A stretch of DNA of 36,311 nt from Actinomycetota bacterium. GTDB lineage: Bacteria > Actinomycetota > Thermoleophilia > Gaiellales > Gaiellaceae. The notes under the pieces are model-generated. The model was not told the DNA's origin. It saw nothing but the letters and a program-made list of their open reading frames with translations, and did not search any database. This document shows, piece by piece, positions 7,815 to 16,551 of the stretch; the first letter of the stretch is position 1; each line of letters begins with the position of its first letter. The position numbers and the translations under genes were made by a program. The stretch spans positions 1-36,311 of the forward strand of contig VAXH01000074.1 of the NCBI GenBank assembly GCA_005883955.1, given 5' to 3'.

Positions 7815-9238
7815 TGAGGCGCGTCCTCCTCGGTCTCGCGCTTGCGGTCGCGAGCGTTGCGGGCACCGCGAGCGCCGACACGTTTCGCGCGCTCCCGTCG
7901 ACTCCCGCGAACCTGCCCAGCGCTTCTGTGCCGAACCAGACGGGTCAGATCAGCGTCCCGACGCCAATCTCCGCGCCGCCCACGATTCCGCAGTCATTGA
8001 ACTTCCAACAGCTCGTCGCGCTCTGGCAGGGCGCCGGCTCGGCCTACGGGATTCCGTGGGAAGTCCTCGCCTCGATCAACAAGGTCGAGTCGAACTTCGG
8101 CCGCAACATGGGCCCGAGCTCGGCCGGCGCGGTCGGGTGGATGCAGTTCATGCCGAGCACCTGGGAACGCTGGGGCGTCGACGCGAGCGGCGACGGGGTC
8201 GCAGATCCCTGGAATCCGGAGGACGCGATCTACGCCGCGGCGCGCTACCTCGCCGCCTCCGGCGGCGCGCAGGACATCTCGCGCGCAGTCCTCTCGTACA
8301 ACCACGCCCAGTGGTACGTGGACGAAGTCCTGCAGCTCGCGCACACATTCGGGAGCGGCGGGCTCGACACGACCTTCAAGCTCGACCGGCTCCAGGTCTC
8401 GCTCGACGGCGCTCGCAAGAACGTCGCCGCCGTCAACCGGCAGCTCGTCGCGGCGCTACGCGTTCAGCGGTCGTTGTCCAAGCAGGAGGGGCGCTGGCAG
8501 GCGAAGGCTGCGGGCACGCAGCTTCTCTCCAGGCAGCTCGATCTCCAGAAGACCGCGACACTCGTCGGCGTCCGCGAGCATGCGGCTGCGGTTCGGGTCG
8601 CCGGGCTTCGCGCCCGGCTCCGGAAGGCAACGGATGCGCTCACGCAGGCGAGCACGCAGGCCCAGACGACGACGTCGGCGCCTTCTGTCGGCGCGTTGTT
8701 CGCCACCCCGGTCGCGAATGACTCCGGCTACGTCTTCCCGGTCGGCGGCGGACCCTCGGTCGTCTCCGTCTCGCACCACCACCACGACTATCCCGCCGCC
8801 GACATCGCGGCGCCGGAAGGCTCGCCGCTCTATGCGCTCGCCGACAGTGTCGTGCTCAAGGCATGGGCCGAGCCCGATCCGTCCTGCGGGATCGGCCTCA
8901 CCCTGCGCGCGAGCGACGGTCAGGAATGGACGTACTGCCACCTTTCGTATCTCGACCCCCAAGTGGTTCAGGGAGCAGTCCTGAGTGCGGGCCAGTCGGT
9001 TGGTCTCGTCGGCAGCACGGGCGACGCGACCGGACCGCATCTCCACCTCCAGATCGACCCGCCGACGCACTACCCGCAGTTGGAGCCGTGGTTCCAGCGG
9101 TTTGCGGGCACGGCCTTCCGCTGGCAGGACGCCCCGACCCCGCAGCCCGGCGAGACGGCGAGCGCGAGCGCGCCGGTCTTCGCCCAGGTCTCGAGCAAGA
9201 GCTCGGCTTCGTCCGGCGTGATTCGATTCACCCGGTAG
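7814..9238 (+). CDS. Exported lytic transglycosylase fused to M23 endopeptidase
   Basis: About 474 residues from ATG 7814 (GTG 7811 also possible). A signal peptide is followed by a linker and an SLT-type lytic transglycosylase domain at about 60-180, with catalytic glutamate in NKVESNFG (E92) and GAVGWMQFMPSTW. A coiled, Arg/Lys/Ala-rich middle leads to an M23 (LytM) domain with zinc-ligand motifs HDYPAADIAAPEG and HLHLQID (H409, H411). All key residues appear present, so it could cut both glycan strands and peptide cross-links. Coupling to pilT1 suggests it opens the wall for the pilus. This is inference from context. Confidence 0.85.
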   Translation: MRRVLLGLALAVASVAGTASADTFRALPSTPANLPSASVPNQTGQISVPTPISAPPTIPQSLNFQQLVALWQGAGSAYGIPWEVLASINKVESNFGRNMGPSSAGAVGWMQFMPSTWERWGVDASGDGVADPWNPEDAIYAAARYLAASGGAQDISRAVLSYNHAQWYVDEVLQLAHTFGSGGLDTTFKLDRLQVSLDGARKNVAAVNRQLVAALRVQRSLSKQEGRWQAKAAGTQLLSRQLDLQKTATLVGVREHAAAVRVAGLRARLRKATDALTQASTQAQTTTSAPSVGALFATPVANDSGYVFPVGGGPSVVSVSHHHHDYPAADIAAPEGSPLYALADSVVLKAWAEPDPSCGIGLTLRASDGQEWTYCHLSYLDPQVVQGAVLSAGQSVGLVGSTGDATGPHLHLQIDPPTHYPQLEPWFQRFAGTAFRWQDAPTPQPGETASASAPVFAQVSSKSSASSGVIRFTR

Positions 9239-9250
9239 GGGGATAGCTCG

Positions 9251-10153
9251 GTGCCCTCTGCAGCCGACGCAGAAGGTATGGCGGCTCGCTTCGCTGCGAT
9301 CGTTCCACGCATGGCCGTGATCGGCCTCGTCTGGCTGTTCGCGACCGGGACGATGACCTACGCGGCCGGGGAGAAGCTCACCACCCCGGCAACCGCGCCC
9401 GCGCCTGTCGCGACGCCTCGCCCGACCCTGATCGTGCCGGACGTTAGCGGTCAGGCCTTCGTCTTCGCCAAGGGAATCCTCGAAGACGGCGGCTTCGGCT
9501 GGCGTGTCACCGGCAGCGTGCAAGGCTACGCGACCAACGTCGTCGTTTCCCAGGAGCCCGCCGCCGGTACCCGGGTCAAGGACACGGGCGCGCCCACGCT
9601 GAAGCTGACCATGCGGCGCGGCAGCTATCCCCAGGACGGGCTGCCCGAGAACACATCGCCCTACGCCGGAACGTCGATCGTGCTGCCCAAGAGCACGCGC
9701 TCGCCGGCCAGGAAGCCCGCGGTCCGCAAGACGGTCGTCTCGCGGCCGAAGACCAAGGCAAAGCCGGCGGCCAAGCGCGCGCGCCCCGCTCAGCCAAAGC
9801 GCAAAGTCGCGAAGCCCAAGCACAAGCTCACGGTGACGTCGCGCCCGCGCGCATTCGTCGTCAGGGGCGCCCCCAGGGAGCCCCTGAACGAAATTCCGCT
9901 GACTGTACGGGCGAGGAACCTGGAGATCTGGCTGGCGCCCGGCCGCAGGGCGACCACCGCGAACGTCCGCCACTGGCTCTACCAGCACGCGTGGATCGTC
10001 ACCGGCGCCAGGTTCGGCTGGTGGCACGGGGCACAGGCTCTGCAGACGCTCATTCGCGTCGACAACCGCGTCGAGGCCCGCTGGGGCATGGGTTTACGTA
10101 GCGAAGCCATCGCGCGCGCCGCGCTGGCCCAGGTCGAGGCCAAGTCTCGGTGA
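9251..10153 (+). CDS. PASTA-domain membrane protein of pilus operon
   Basis: A 300-residue protein from GTG 9251, preceded by a GGGGGA ribosome binding site 12 nt after the previous stop. One transmembrane segment (AVIGLVWLFATGTMTYAA) is followed by a single PASTA domain, VPDVSGQAFVFAKGILEDGG to LKLTMRRG (about 62-122). Next are a Lys/Arg/Pro/Ala-rich linker and a C-terminal globular segment of about 85 residues rich in Trp, which I do not recognise. PASTA domains bind peptidoglycan or muropeptides, so it may anchor or direct the neighbouring hydrolase. Its TGA overlaps the next gene's GTG. Confidence 0.7.
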   Translation: MPSAADAEGMAARFAAIVPRMAVIGLVWLFATGTMTYAAGEKLTTPATAPAPVATPRPTLIVPDVSGQAFVFAKGILEDGGFGWRVTGSVQGYATNVVVSQEPAAGTRVKDTGAPTLKLTMRRGSYPQDGLPENTSPYAGTSIVLPKSTRSPARKPAVRKTVVSRPKTKAKPAAKRARPAQPKRKVAKPKHKLTVTSRPRAFVVRGAPREPLNEIPLTVRARNLEIWLAPGRRATTANVRHWLYQHAWIVTGARFGWWHGAQALQTLIRVDNRVEARWGMGLRSEAIARAALAQVEAKSR

Positions 10154-10658
10154 TCCGCCTGCGAGGCCTGCTCCGGCGCTCTCGCGGCGAGGCGGGCTAC
10201 TCGCTGATCGAGATGCTCACGGTGCTCGTGATCATGGGGATCGTGATGGAGGCCCTGACGACGCTGTTCGTCCGCGCATCGACGGCCGAAGCCGACATGA
10301 ACAACCGCTTCCGCTCGCAGCAGAACGCACGCCTCGCTCTCGACAAGATGCGTCGGGAGATCCACTGCGCCGACACGGTCACCAAGGGCACCTCGACGAG
10401 CCCAACCGGCCCGCTCGCCGCCTACTACATCAACGTCACCCTCCCGAGCGGCTGCGCCACCAACACGACGGGCGCCTCCCTGACCGTGACTTGGTGCACC
10501 GAGGGCTCGGGCAGCCGCTGGGGCGTCTATCGGATCTCCGGCTCCACTACCTGCACGGGGGGGACGTCGACATGCCGGTCAACGTCGCGCCTCAAAAGAG
10601 TCTCGACCTGTATGAGCTGCAGGACGACATCGCTCTCAGGAACGGCACGCGCGGCTAA
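10150..10658 (+). pseudogene. PilW-like minor prepilin, frameshifted at a G run
   Basis: Starts at GTG 10150, overlapping the previous stop. The prepilin leader RRSRGEAG is followed by YSLIEMLTVLVIMGIVMEAL, a type III signal with Glu at +5. As written the frame runs to 10713, but after the seven-G run at 10557-10563 it turns into Arg/Ser/Cys-rich nonsense. Adding one G restores DVDMPVNVAPQKSLDLYELQ and DDIALRNGTRG with a TAA at 10656-10658. That ending looks like a real pseudopilin C terminus and leaves the pilD promoter in intergenic DNA. A few residues before the junction may also be missing. Confidence 0.7.
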
Positions 10659-10685
10659 CCGCATCCAGGACGACCGAGGCGTCGC

Positions 10686-10713
10686 TCAACCAGAGACGGT
10701 CCGTTGCCGATAG
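10686..10713 (+). promoter_or_regulatory. Sigma-28-like promoter of pilD
   Basis: TCAA (10686-10689), 16 nt, then GCCGATAG (10706-10713). The pilD GTG follows after 7 nt, so the transcript should be leaderless or nearly so. Confidence 0.65.
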
Positions 10714-10720
10714 ATGGCGC

Positions 10721-11473
10721 GTGGACGTCGCTCTCGGTGCGCTTGCTTTCTGGCCCGCCCTCGCGCTCGGCTCCTTCGTGAACGTGATCGCCGCGCGGGT
10801 CCCGTTGCGTCGCTCGGTCGTTCATCCGCGCTCGGCTTGCATGAGCTGTGGAACCGAGCTCGCCTGGTACGACAACGTGCCGGTGGCCTCCTACGCCATC
10901 CTGGGCGGCCGCTGCCGCTCGTGCGGCGTCCACATTGGCCTGATCTATCCGGCGGTGGAGCTCGCCACCGGGTTGCTCGTCGCCGGTTGCTTCGTCCGCT
11001 TCGGACTCTCGGGGCAGGCGGCGGTCGCCGCGTTCTTCTGTGTCGTGCTGGTCGCGGTGAGCGCGGTCGACCTCGAGCATCGGATCATCCCGAACCGGAT
11101 CGTTCTGCCGGCAGCGTCGATCGTGCTCGTGGCCCAGACGGCACTGCGGCCGAGTCCCGTGTGGGCCCTGGCAGCGCTTGGGGCCGCGCTCTTTCTGCTG
11201 GTGGCGGCCCTCGCCTACCCGGCAGGCATGGGCATGGGTGACGTCAAGCTGGCGCTGCTGATGGGCGCCGCGCTCGGCCGGACGGTGTCGGTGGCGATGA
11301 TGGCCGGGATGCTCGCAGCAGTCGTGCCGAGCCTGTACTTGCTGGCGCGCCACGGCGGCGCGGCCCGGAAGATGGGGATCCCCTTCGGGCCGTTCCTCGC
11401 GCTCGGAAGCGTGGTCGCGCTCTTCGCAGGCGGGCCTCTGCTGCACGCCTACTGGCACGTTTTTATGCACTAA
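10721..11473 (+). CDS. pilD: Prepilin peptidase / N-methyltransferase
   Basis: A 250-residue polytopic membrane protein (A24 aspartic protease). The cytoplasmic N-terminal domain keeps the zinc tetracysteine pair CMSC and CRSC. Catalytic aspartates are in AVDLEHRIIPN (D117) and the GxGD motif GMGMGDVKL (D174). It should cleave and methylate the PilA, PilV and PilW-like prepilins of this island. GTG 10721 is supported by its fit to the family start and by the promoter just upstream. No Shine-Dalgarno sequence is visible. Confidence 0.95.
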   Translation: MDVALGALAFWPALALGSFVNVIAARVPLRRSVVHPRSACMSCGTELAWYDNVPVASYAILGGRCRSCGVHIGLIYPAVELATGLLVAGCFVRFGLSGQAAVAAFFCVVLVAVSAVDLEHRIIPNRIVLPAASIVLVAQTALRPSPVWALAALGAALFLLVAALAYPAGMGMGDVKLALLMGAALGRTVSVAMMAGMLAAVVPSLYLLARHGGAARKMGIPFGPFLALGSVVALFAGGPLLHAYWHVFMH

Positions 11474-11491
11474 CGCGACACAAGTTCACCC

Positions 11492-11519
11492 TCACGTCCG
11501 CGGCCGTTTCAGCCGATAC
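11492..11519 (+). promoter_or_regulatory. Sigma-28-like promoter of pilB
   Basis: TCAC (11492-11495), 16 nt, then GCCGATAC (11512-11519). A short leader of about 7 nt carrying GAGGGA precedes the ATG at 11534. Confidence 0.6.
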
Positions 11520-11533
11520 CTCAATCGAGGGAT

Positions 11534-13257
11534 ATGGACACCGAGCGCCCGAATCCAAATCTGCGTACCGCCGGTGAGACCGGCGGCAAGACCTCGTTGG
11601 GTCGGGGGCTTCTCTCTGCGCCTGCGGTCAACGCCGTCGCCGAGCTCGTCGCCGACCTCCTGGCGGCGACGAACCTTCTCCCCGAAGACAAGCTGAACGT
11701 CCTCCGCGGCCGGGCCGGCCAGGGCTCGATCGCCAAGGCCATCCTCGAGGAGGGCTACGCGTCGAGCGAAGGCGTGGCGCGGATACTCGCCGCCCGCCAC
11801 CACCTCCCGCTCGTGGATCTGCCCTTCGTCGGGGTCGACAAAAGGGCCTCCGAGCTCGTGCCGCTCCACGTGCTCGAACGGCTCGTTGCGATTCCCTACG
11901 CGCTCGACGGCGAGTCGTTGCGCGTGGCCATCGCCGACCCCGCCGACCTGCATGCGATCGACGAGCTTCGGCTCGCCAGCCGTCATCAGCTCCAGCTCTC
12001 GGTCGCAGCGCGCGAGGACATCCTCACGGAGCTCCGCCGCCTTTCGCGCGCGTCGGAGGCCTTCGGTGCCCGCGCCGCGCTCGCCGAAGAGGAGGCTTTG
12101 CTCGAGGAGGAAGAGGACGTCGACGACCTCGAGGTGGACGATGGCATCTCGGAGGCGCCGCTCGTCCGCCTCGTCAACTCGATCATCTTCCAGGCCGCCG
12201 AGGACGGAGCCTCGGACGTCCATTTCGAGCCGCAGGAAGACGCCCTCGCCGTGAGGCTTCGCATCGACGGCGTCCTGCACGAAGTGCAGCGGATCCCCAA
12301 GCGGATGATGGCCGGCGTCACCACGCGCCTCAAGGTGCTCGCGAAGCTCGACATCGCCGAGCGGCGAAAGCCGCAGGACGGCCGCATCTCGCTGAACGCC
12401 GCCGCCGCCGGCCGGATGCTCGATATCCGTGTCGCGACACTGCCGACGGTCGAGGGCGAGTCGGTCGTCATGCGTCTGCTCGACAAGTCGAAGCGGCCGC
12501 CCACGCTCGAGGAGCTCGGCCTCTCCGACGCGATGCGCCAGACACCCGAGGAAGTCGTCTCGCGGCCGACCCGCGCCCTCCTCGTCACGGCAACATCATC
12601 ACCGTCGAGGATCCGGTCGAGTACCGGCTCGCCGGCATCAACCAGGTGCAGATCAACCAGCGCGCGGGTCTGACCTTCGCGACCGCGCTGCGGTCGATCC
12701 TCCGGTCGGATCCCGACGTCGTGATGGTGGGTGAGATCCGTGACCCCGAGACGGCCAAGATCTCGATCGAGGCCGCCCTCACCGGCCACTTCGTGCTATC
12801 GACACTGCACACGAACGACGCGCCGGGAGCGCTGACGCGCCTGAACGAGATGGGGGTCGAGCCGTTTCTGACCGGTTCGGCCGTCACCGGCGTGCTCGCC
12901 CAACGGCTGGCACGCAAGCTCTGCACGCACTGTTGCGAGATGTATACGCCGTCGGTCGATGAGCTGATCAAGGCCCGCGTCTCACCGGACATCGCCGCAC
13001 AGGCCGACGGGATGGTCTTCTATCGCAAGAAGGGCTGCCCTCGCTGCAACCAGACCGGCTACAAGGGCCGGATCGGCGTCTTCCAGCTCCTGGCGATGAG
13101 CGAGACGCTGGAAACCCTCGCCGCGACCAAGGCGAGCCGCGAGGAGCTCGAGCGAGCCGCGATGGAAGAGGGCATGCGGACGCTCTGGGACGACGGCATC
13201 GCCAAGGTCGCCGCCGGCCTGACGTCGATCGAAGAGCTCGCGCGCGTCACGATTTAG
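11534..13257 (+). pseudogene. pilB: PilB assembly ATPase lacking Walker A (deletion plus frameshift)
   Basis: The first part (open to 12673) carries a T2SSE N-terminal domain and the nucleotide-binding entry region [11 protein letters not shown] to [12 protein letters not shown]. It then reads [10 protein letters not shown] and at about 12590 jumps, in another frame, to [16 protein letters not shown]. Intact PilB proteins have GPTGSGKSTT and about 14 more residues between these points, so roughly 70 bp including the P-loop are missing and the frame changes. The second part ends at 13257 and keeps Walker B ([12 protein letters not shown]), the His box ([11 protein letters not shown]) and the zinc cysteines CTHC and CPRC. 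As written it cannot be a working ATPase. Either a recent inactivation or an assembly error is possible. Confidence 0.85.
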
Positions 13258-13313
13258 ACGTCGTCTGCACGCGGCGGTCGCCATTGTCCCTCGCACGCGC
13301 AGCGACGTGGGAC

Positions 13314-13363
13314 CCGGTGCGTGAAGGCCTCGCCGCCGAAGGCGGCCAGGGTCTGCGCGCGGT
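13314..13363 (-). repeat. Hairpin repeat element, copy 1
   Basis: Begins 8 nt after the stop of the minus-strand gene at 13372. It shares CCGCGCGCAGACCCT, a CCTTCGG-centred hairpin, and GAGGCCTTCACGCACCGG with 35423-35468. Here the core stem is GCCGCC/GGCGGC with loop TTC. It probably acts as a 3'-end or terminator structure between convergent units, though no T tract is present. Confidence 0.6.
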
Positions 13364-13371
13364 CAATTAAC

Positions 13372-13641
13372 TTATTGGGCCTGGATGTCGCAGCCGAGGT
13401 ACATCAGTGCCTCCACCGCCTCGGTCACGAATGCCGTTGCCTGCTGCGAGTCGGCGAAGGTGTACGGGCCGGGCTGCATCGCCTTCGAGTTGCGCGAGCC
13501 GACGGGGAAGACCTCGGCCTCGACCACGCACGAGTCGCCGTAGTCGACCGCGGTCAGCACGGCGACCGAGCGCCCGTCCTTCTTCGCATGGCGGACGAAG
13601 AGTTCGTGCGCTTTCGACCCGCCGGATTCGGTCCGGATCAT
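13372..13641 (-). CDS. Small hypothetical protein, partner of thioredoxin-like gene
   Basis: An 89-residue soluble protein whose ATG overlaps the stop of the upstream gene (ATGA), so the two are translationally coupled. It has no signal peptide or membrane segment. It contains HELFVRHAKKDGRSVAVLTA, a single Cys pair spread over the chain (DSCVVEAEVF and LGCDIQAQ) and ends acidic. I do not recognise the family. Its place between pilB and pilA suggests a pilus-linked role, which is inference only. Confidence 0.65.
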   Translation of the reverse strand: MIRTESGGSKAHELFVRHAKKDGRSVAVLTAVDYGDSCVVEAEVFPVGSRNSKAMQPGPYTFADSQQATAFVTEAVEALMYLGCDIQAQ

Positions 13642-14225
13642 CGGGCAGTCGAGAGCTGCGCCGCGTTGACAGCGGCTTGCTCGACCGTGTCCGCGTCGAC
13701 GTAGCCGTTCAGCCGCACGTAGAGGGCCTGCGGCTTCTGGAAGACGAGTACGGCGGGGTCGTCGAGCAATCGGTTCTGAGCGTCGGCGCTCGTGCCGACG
13801 AGGGCCGAGAGCGCTTCGACCTGCGCGTTGTTGCCGACGTCGATCGTTGCAAAGCCTGCGTGTGCTGTGGCGGCACCGGCCTTCGCCTCGGCGAGAGTTA
13901 GGCTGTCGACCTCCGACTTCGGCGCGACGAGCGCGAGCACGACGACCGAGTGGCGCTTGAGCGCCTCCACGAGGGGTGTCGGAACGCCGGCAATGACGGC
14001 GGGCCGACGAGCAAGCGTCTTCTTCGCCCCGGCCTTCGCCTTCGTCATCGCAGCCTTGGGCGGCGCCAGGGCCACCGTCGCCTTTGCGCCCGGGTGGAGG
14101 GGCTTGATCTGGTCTACGGGCGGGGCAGAGGAGGCCGAGCTGTGACCGATGAAGAAGAGGCCGCCCGCGACGACGAGCACAGAAGTCAGGGCGATGGCAG
14201 CGTAAATCCGAAACCGCTCGTTCAT
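13638..14225 (-). CDS. Membrane-anchored thioredoxin-like protein without CXXC
   Basis: About 195 residues from ATG 14225 (MNERFRIYAAIALTSVLVVA). One N-terminal transmembrane segment is followed by an Ala/Lys-rich linker. The globular part contains LKRHSVVVLALVAPKSEVDSL, ATIDVGNNAQVEALSALVG and DDPAVLVFQKPQALYVRLNG. The strand-helix pattern recalls a thioredoxin fold, but there is no CXXC pair, so redox activity is unlikely. ATG 14225 lies 7 nt after a sigma-28-like -10 box. It likely acts outside the membrane near the pilus machine; the function is unknown. Confidence 0.6.
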   Translation of the reverse strand: MNERFRIYAAIALTSVLVVAGGLFFIGHSSASSAPPVDQIKPLHPGAKATVALAPPKAAMTKAKAGAKKTLARRPAVIAGVPTPLVEALKRHSVVVLALVAPKSEVDSLTLAEAKAGAATAHAGFATIDVGNNAQVEALSALVGTSADAQNRLLDDPAVLVFQKPQALYVRLNGYVDADTVEQAAVNAAQLSTAR

Positions 14226-14232
14226 AGTTCGT

Positions 14233-14260
14233 CTATCGGCAGCAGAGGTCGTTTTCTTGA
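14233..14260 (-). promoter_or_regulatory. Sigma-28-like promoter of the thioredoxin-like gene
   Basis: On the minus strand TCAA (14260-14257), 16 nt, then GCCGATAG (14240-14233), with ATG 7 nt further on. The predicted mRNA is leaderless. Confidence 0.65.
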
Positions 14261-14275
14261 CGCATGCGAGCAAAG

Positions 14276-14303
14276 AAAAGGGCGCGATTGCCCGCGCCCT
14301 TTT
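14276..14303 (-). terminator. Intrinsic terminator of pilA1
   Basis: AAAAGGGCGCG and CGCGCCCTTTT form an 11-bp stem around a 6-nt loop. On the minus strand it is followed by TTTTCTTT, and it starts 22 nt after the pilA1 stop. Confidence 0.8.
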
Positions 14304-14324
14304 CCTGCGTCTCGGCGCGGCTGA

Positions 14325-14708
<384 letters not shown>

Positions 14709-14749
14709 TTGGTGCTCCCTTCGGTGGTTAACTGCGGTGGCTCTGACGG

Positions 14750-14757
14750 CTATCGGC
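14750..14757 (-). promoter_or_regulatory. Sigma-28-like -10 half-site upstream of pilA1
   Basis: GCCGATAG on the minus strand, about 41 nt before the ATG. No TCAA is found at the 16-nt spacing; the matching tetramer is GTCG. The promoter is therefore less certain than the others. Confidence 0.35.
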
Positions 14758-14802
14758 GTCTGCTCCTGGACATCGACCCTCAAAAGGGGGAGCAAACAGA
14801 AA

Positions 14803-14822
14803 GGGCGCGGTTTCCCGCGCCC
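14803..14822 (-). terminator. Intrinsic terminator of pilA2
   Basis: GGGCGCGG and CCGCGCCC form an 8-bp stem with loop TTTC. On the minus strand it is followed by a T-rich stretch (TTTCTGTTT), 27 nt after the pilA2 stop. Confidence 0.75.
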
Positions 14823-14848
14823 TCTTTGACCCGTTTCAGGTCGGGTGC

Positions 14849-15238
14849 CTAGCAGCTGCCCAGCTTGATGTCGCCGCCCGGGCCGCTCTTGTGGTAGGTG
14901 GCCGTCGTTGGGCTCGTGTTCACGATGCAGTAGGCAAACGTGGTTGCACCTGAGACCTTGATGTTCTTGATCCCGGCGTCGTAGGACCCCTGGAGCTTCG
15001 CCAGGGTGGCGCCCGTGTAGCCGTTGTTGTCGGCTGCGTAGGCCTCGATGCCCGGGATGGCCGCGCGGACGTTGGCCTGGGCGGCCGACTTGTTCGCGCG
15101 CGTCCGGAAGCTGAGGTACGAGGGAATCGCAATCGCGAGCAGGATTCCCAGGATGATGATCACGACGAGAAGCTCGATCAGCGTGAAACCTTCGTCGCGC
15201 TTCGCCGGCGCAAGCCGGCTTGAGAGCTTGGAGAGCAT
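14849..15238 (-). CDS. pilA: Type IV major pilin PilA (copy 2)
   Basis: A 129-residue prepilin from ATG 15238 with a strong AAGGAGG ribosome binding site. The leader MLSKLSSRLAPAKRDEG differs from copy 1, but the mature part again begins FTLIELLVVIIILGILLAIA. It is nearly identical to copy 1, with N to K in the RANNSAAQ stretch and changes around the C terminus. The terminal Cys pair is kept. Differences are concentrated in the leader and last 30 residues, as expected after duplication followed by gene conversion of the middle. Confidence 0.93.
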   Translation of the reverse strand: MLSKLSSRLAPAKRDEGFTLIELLVVIIILGILLAIAIPSYLSFRTRANKSAAQANVRAAIPGIEAYAADNNGYTGATLAKLQGSYDAGIKNIKVSGATTFAYCIVNTSPTTATYHKSGPGGDIKLGSC

Positions 15239-15281
15239 TGGTTGATCCTCCTTGGGGGATGCGTCGGGTGGCTCGCGCTGG

Positions 15282-15289
15282 TTATCGGT
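15282..15289 (-). promoter_or_regulatory. Sigma-28-like -10 half-site upstream of pilA2
   Basis: ACCGATAA on the minus strand about 43 nt before the ATG. The -35 side does not match TCAA, so only the -10 half supports it. Confidence 0.35.
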
Positions 15290-15352
15290 CGCCCTCGACT
15301 GGTCAGCGCACCCCCCGGTTGAGGGATAGCCGTGGAGAGAGCTCGGGTGGGC

Positions 15353-15380
15353 TTAAGGAACCCGGCCTCCCTGCCGATTA
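15353..15380 (+). promoter_or_regulatory. Sigma-28-like promoter of the pilT2-pilMNOP operon
   Basis: TTAA (15353-15356), 16 nt, then GCCGATTA (15373-15380). A short leader with GAGGGA precedes the ATG at 15397, laid out like the pilB leader. Confidence 0.6.
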
Positions 15381-15396
15381 GCTCGACCGAGGGACA

Positions 15397-16548
15397 ATGC
15401 CGGAGACCTTTCTCTCAATCGACGCGCTGCTCGAGCGCATGGTGGCGCGCAATGCGTCAGACCTGCACATCACGGTCGGCACCCCGCCGGCCATGCGCGT
15501 GCACGGCGTTCTGGAGCGCTACGAGGACGTGCCCGACCTCTCGCCCGAGGACACGCACCAACTGCTCTACCGCGTCCTTTCCACGGAGCAGCAAAAGCTG
15601 CTCGAGATCAATCGCCAGATCGACTTTGCGCATTCGATCCCCGGGCTCGCGCGCTTTCGTGTCAACGTGTTCTTCCAGCGAGGCACGCTCGGCGCCGCCT
15701 TCCGCCTGATCCCGGCGGACATCAGAACGCTCGAAGAGCTCGGCATTCCGACCGCTCTGCACTCGCTGACCGAGAAGCCCCGTGGGCTCGTGCTGATCAC
15801 GGGGCCGACGGGCTCGGGCAAGTCGACGACGCTCGCGGCGCTGATCGACGAGATCAACCGTAAGCGCTCCGAGCACATCCTCACGATCGAAGACCCGGTC
15901 GAGTTCGTGCACCGGCACAAGCGCTGCATCGTCAACCAGCGCGAGGTCGGGCCAGACGCGCCGAACTTCGCCGACGCTCTCCGCGCAGCCCTGCGCGAGG
16001 ACCCCGACGTGATTCTGCTGGGCGAGATGCGGGACCTCGAGACGATCTCGACCGCGATCACCGCGGCCGAGACCGGACACCTCGTCTTCGCGACCCTGCA
16101 CACCCAGAGCGCCCCGAGCACGGTCGATCGCATCATCGACGCCTTTCCCGCGGGCCAGCAGGGCCAAGTGCGCGTTCAGCTCGCAGCCACCCTCCAGGGC
16201 GTCTGCACGCAAGCGCTGATTCCGACTCCTGATGGCAACGGCCGGGTCCCCGCGCTCGAGATTCTGTTCCCCGACGACGCCGTCCGGAACCTGATCCGCC
16301 AGGGCAAGGTCGAACAGGTCTACTCGGTCATGCAGACCGGGACGTCGAAGGGCATGCAGACGATGGAACAGGCGCTCGCCGACCTCGTCCTACGGAAGGT
16401 GATCGCGCTCGACGACGCCCTGAGCTGCTCCAGCCGGCCCGACCAGCTTTTCGGATTGCTCGAGCGCGCGGGCATGGACGTCACGTCTTACGTCGATGGC
16501 ACGGAAACCGCCCCGCTCAGCGGCGGCTTGCGGGTGGCGGAGGCGTAG
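15397..16548 (+). CDS. pilT: PilT-family pilus retraction ATPase (copy 2)
   Basis: 383 residues from ATG 15397 with ribosome binding site GAGGGA. Walker A is GPTGSGKSTT (about residue 137). Then come the Asp box EDPVEFVHRHKR, Walker B DPDVILLGEMRD, the His box ATLHTQSAPST, and VRNLIRQGK, a good match to the PilT-specific AIRNLIRE signature. It is closer to canonical PilT than copy 1. It leads the operon that encodes the inner-membrane alignment proteins, with pilM starting 3 nt after its stop. Confidence 0.93.
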   Translation: MPETFLSIDALLERMVARNASDLHITVGTPPAMRVHGVLERYEDVPDLSPEDTHQLLYRVLSTEQQKLLEINRQIDFAHSIPGLARFRVNVFFQRGTLGAAFRLIPADIRTLEELGIPTALHSLTEKPRGLVLITGPTGSGKSTTLAALIDEINRKRSEHILTIEDPVEFVHRHKRCIVNQREVGPDAPNFADALRAALREDPDVILLGEMRDLETISTAITAAETGHLVFATLHTQSAPSTVDRIIDAFPAGQQGQVRVQLAATLQGVCTQALIPTPDGNGRVPALEILFPDDAVRNLIRQGKVEQVYSVMQTGTSKGMQTMEQALADLVLRKVIALDDALSCSSRPDQLFGLLERAGMDVTSYVDGTETAPLSGGLRVAEA

Positions 16549-16551
16549 CCC

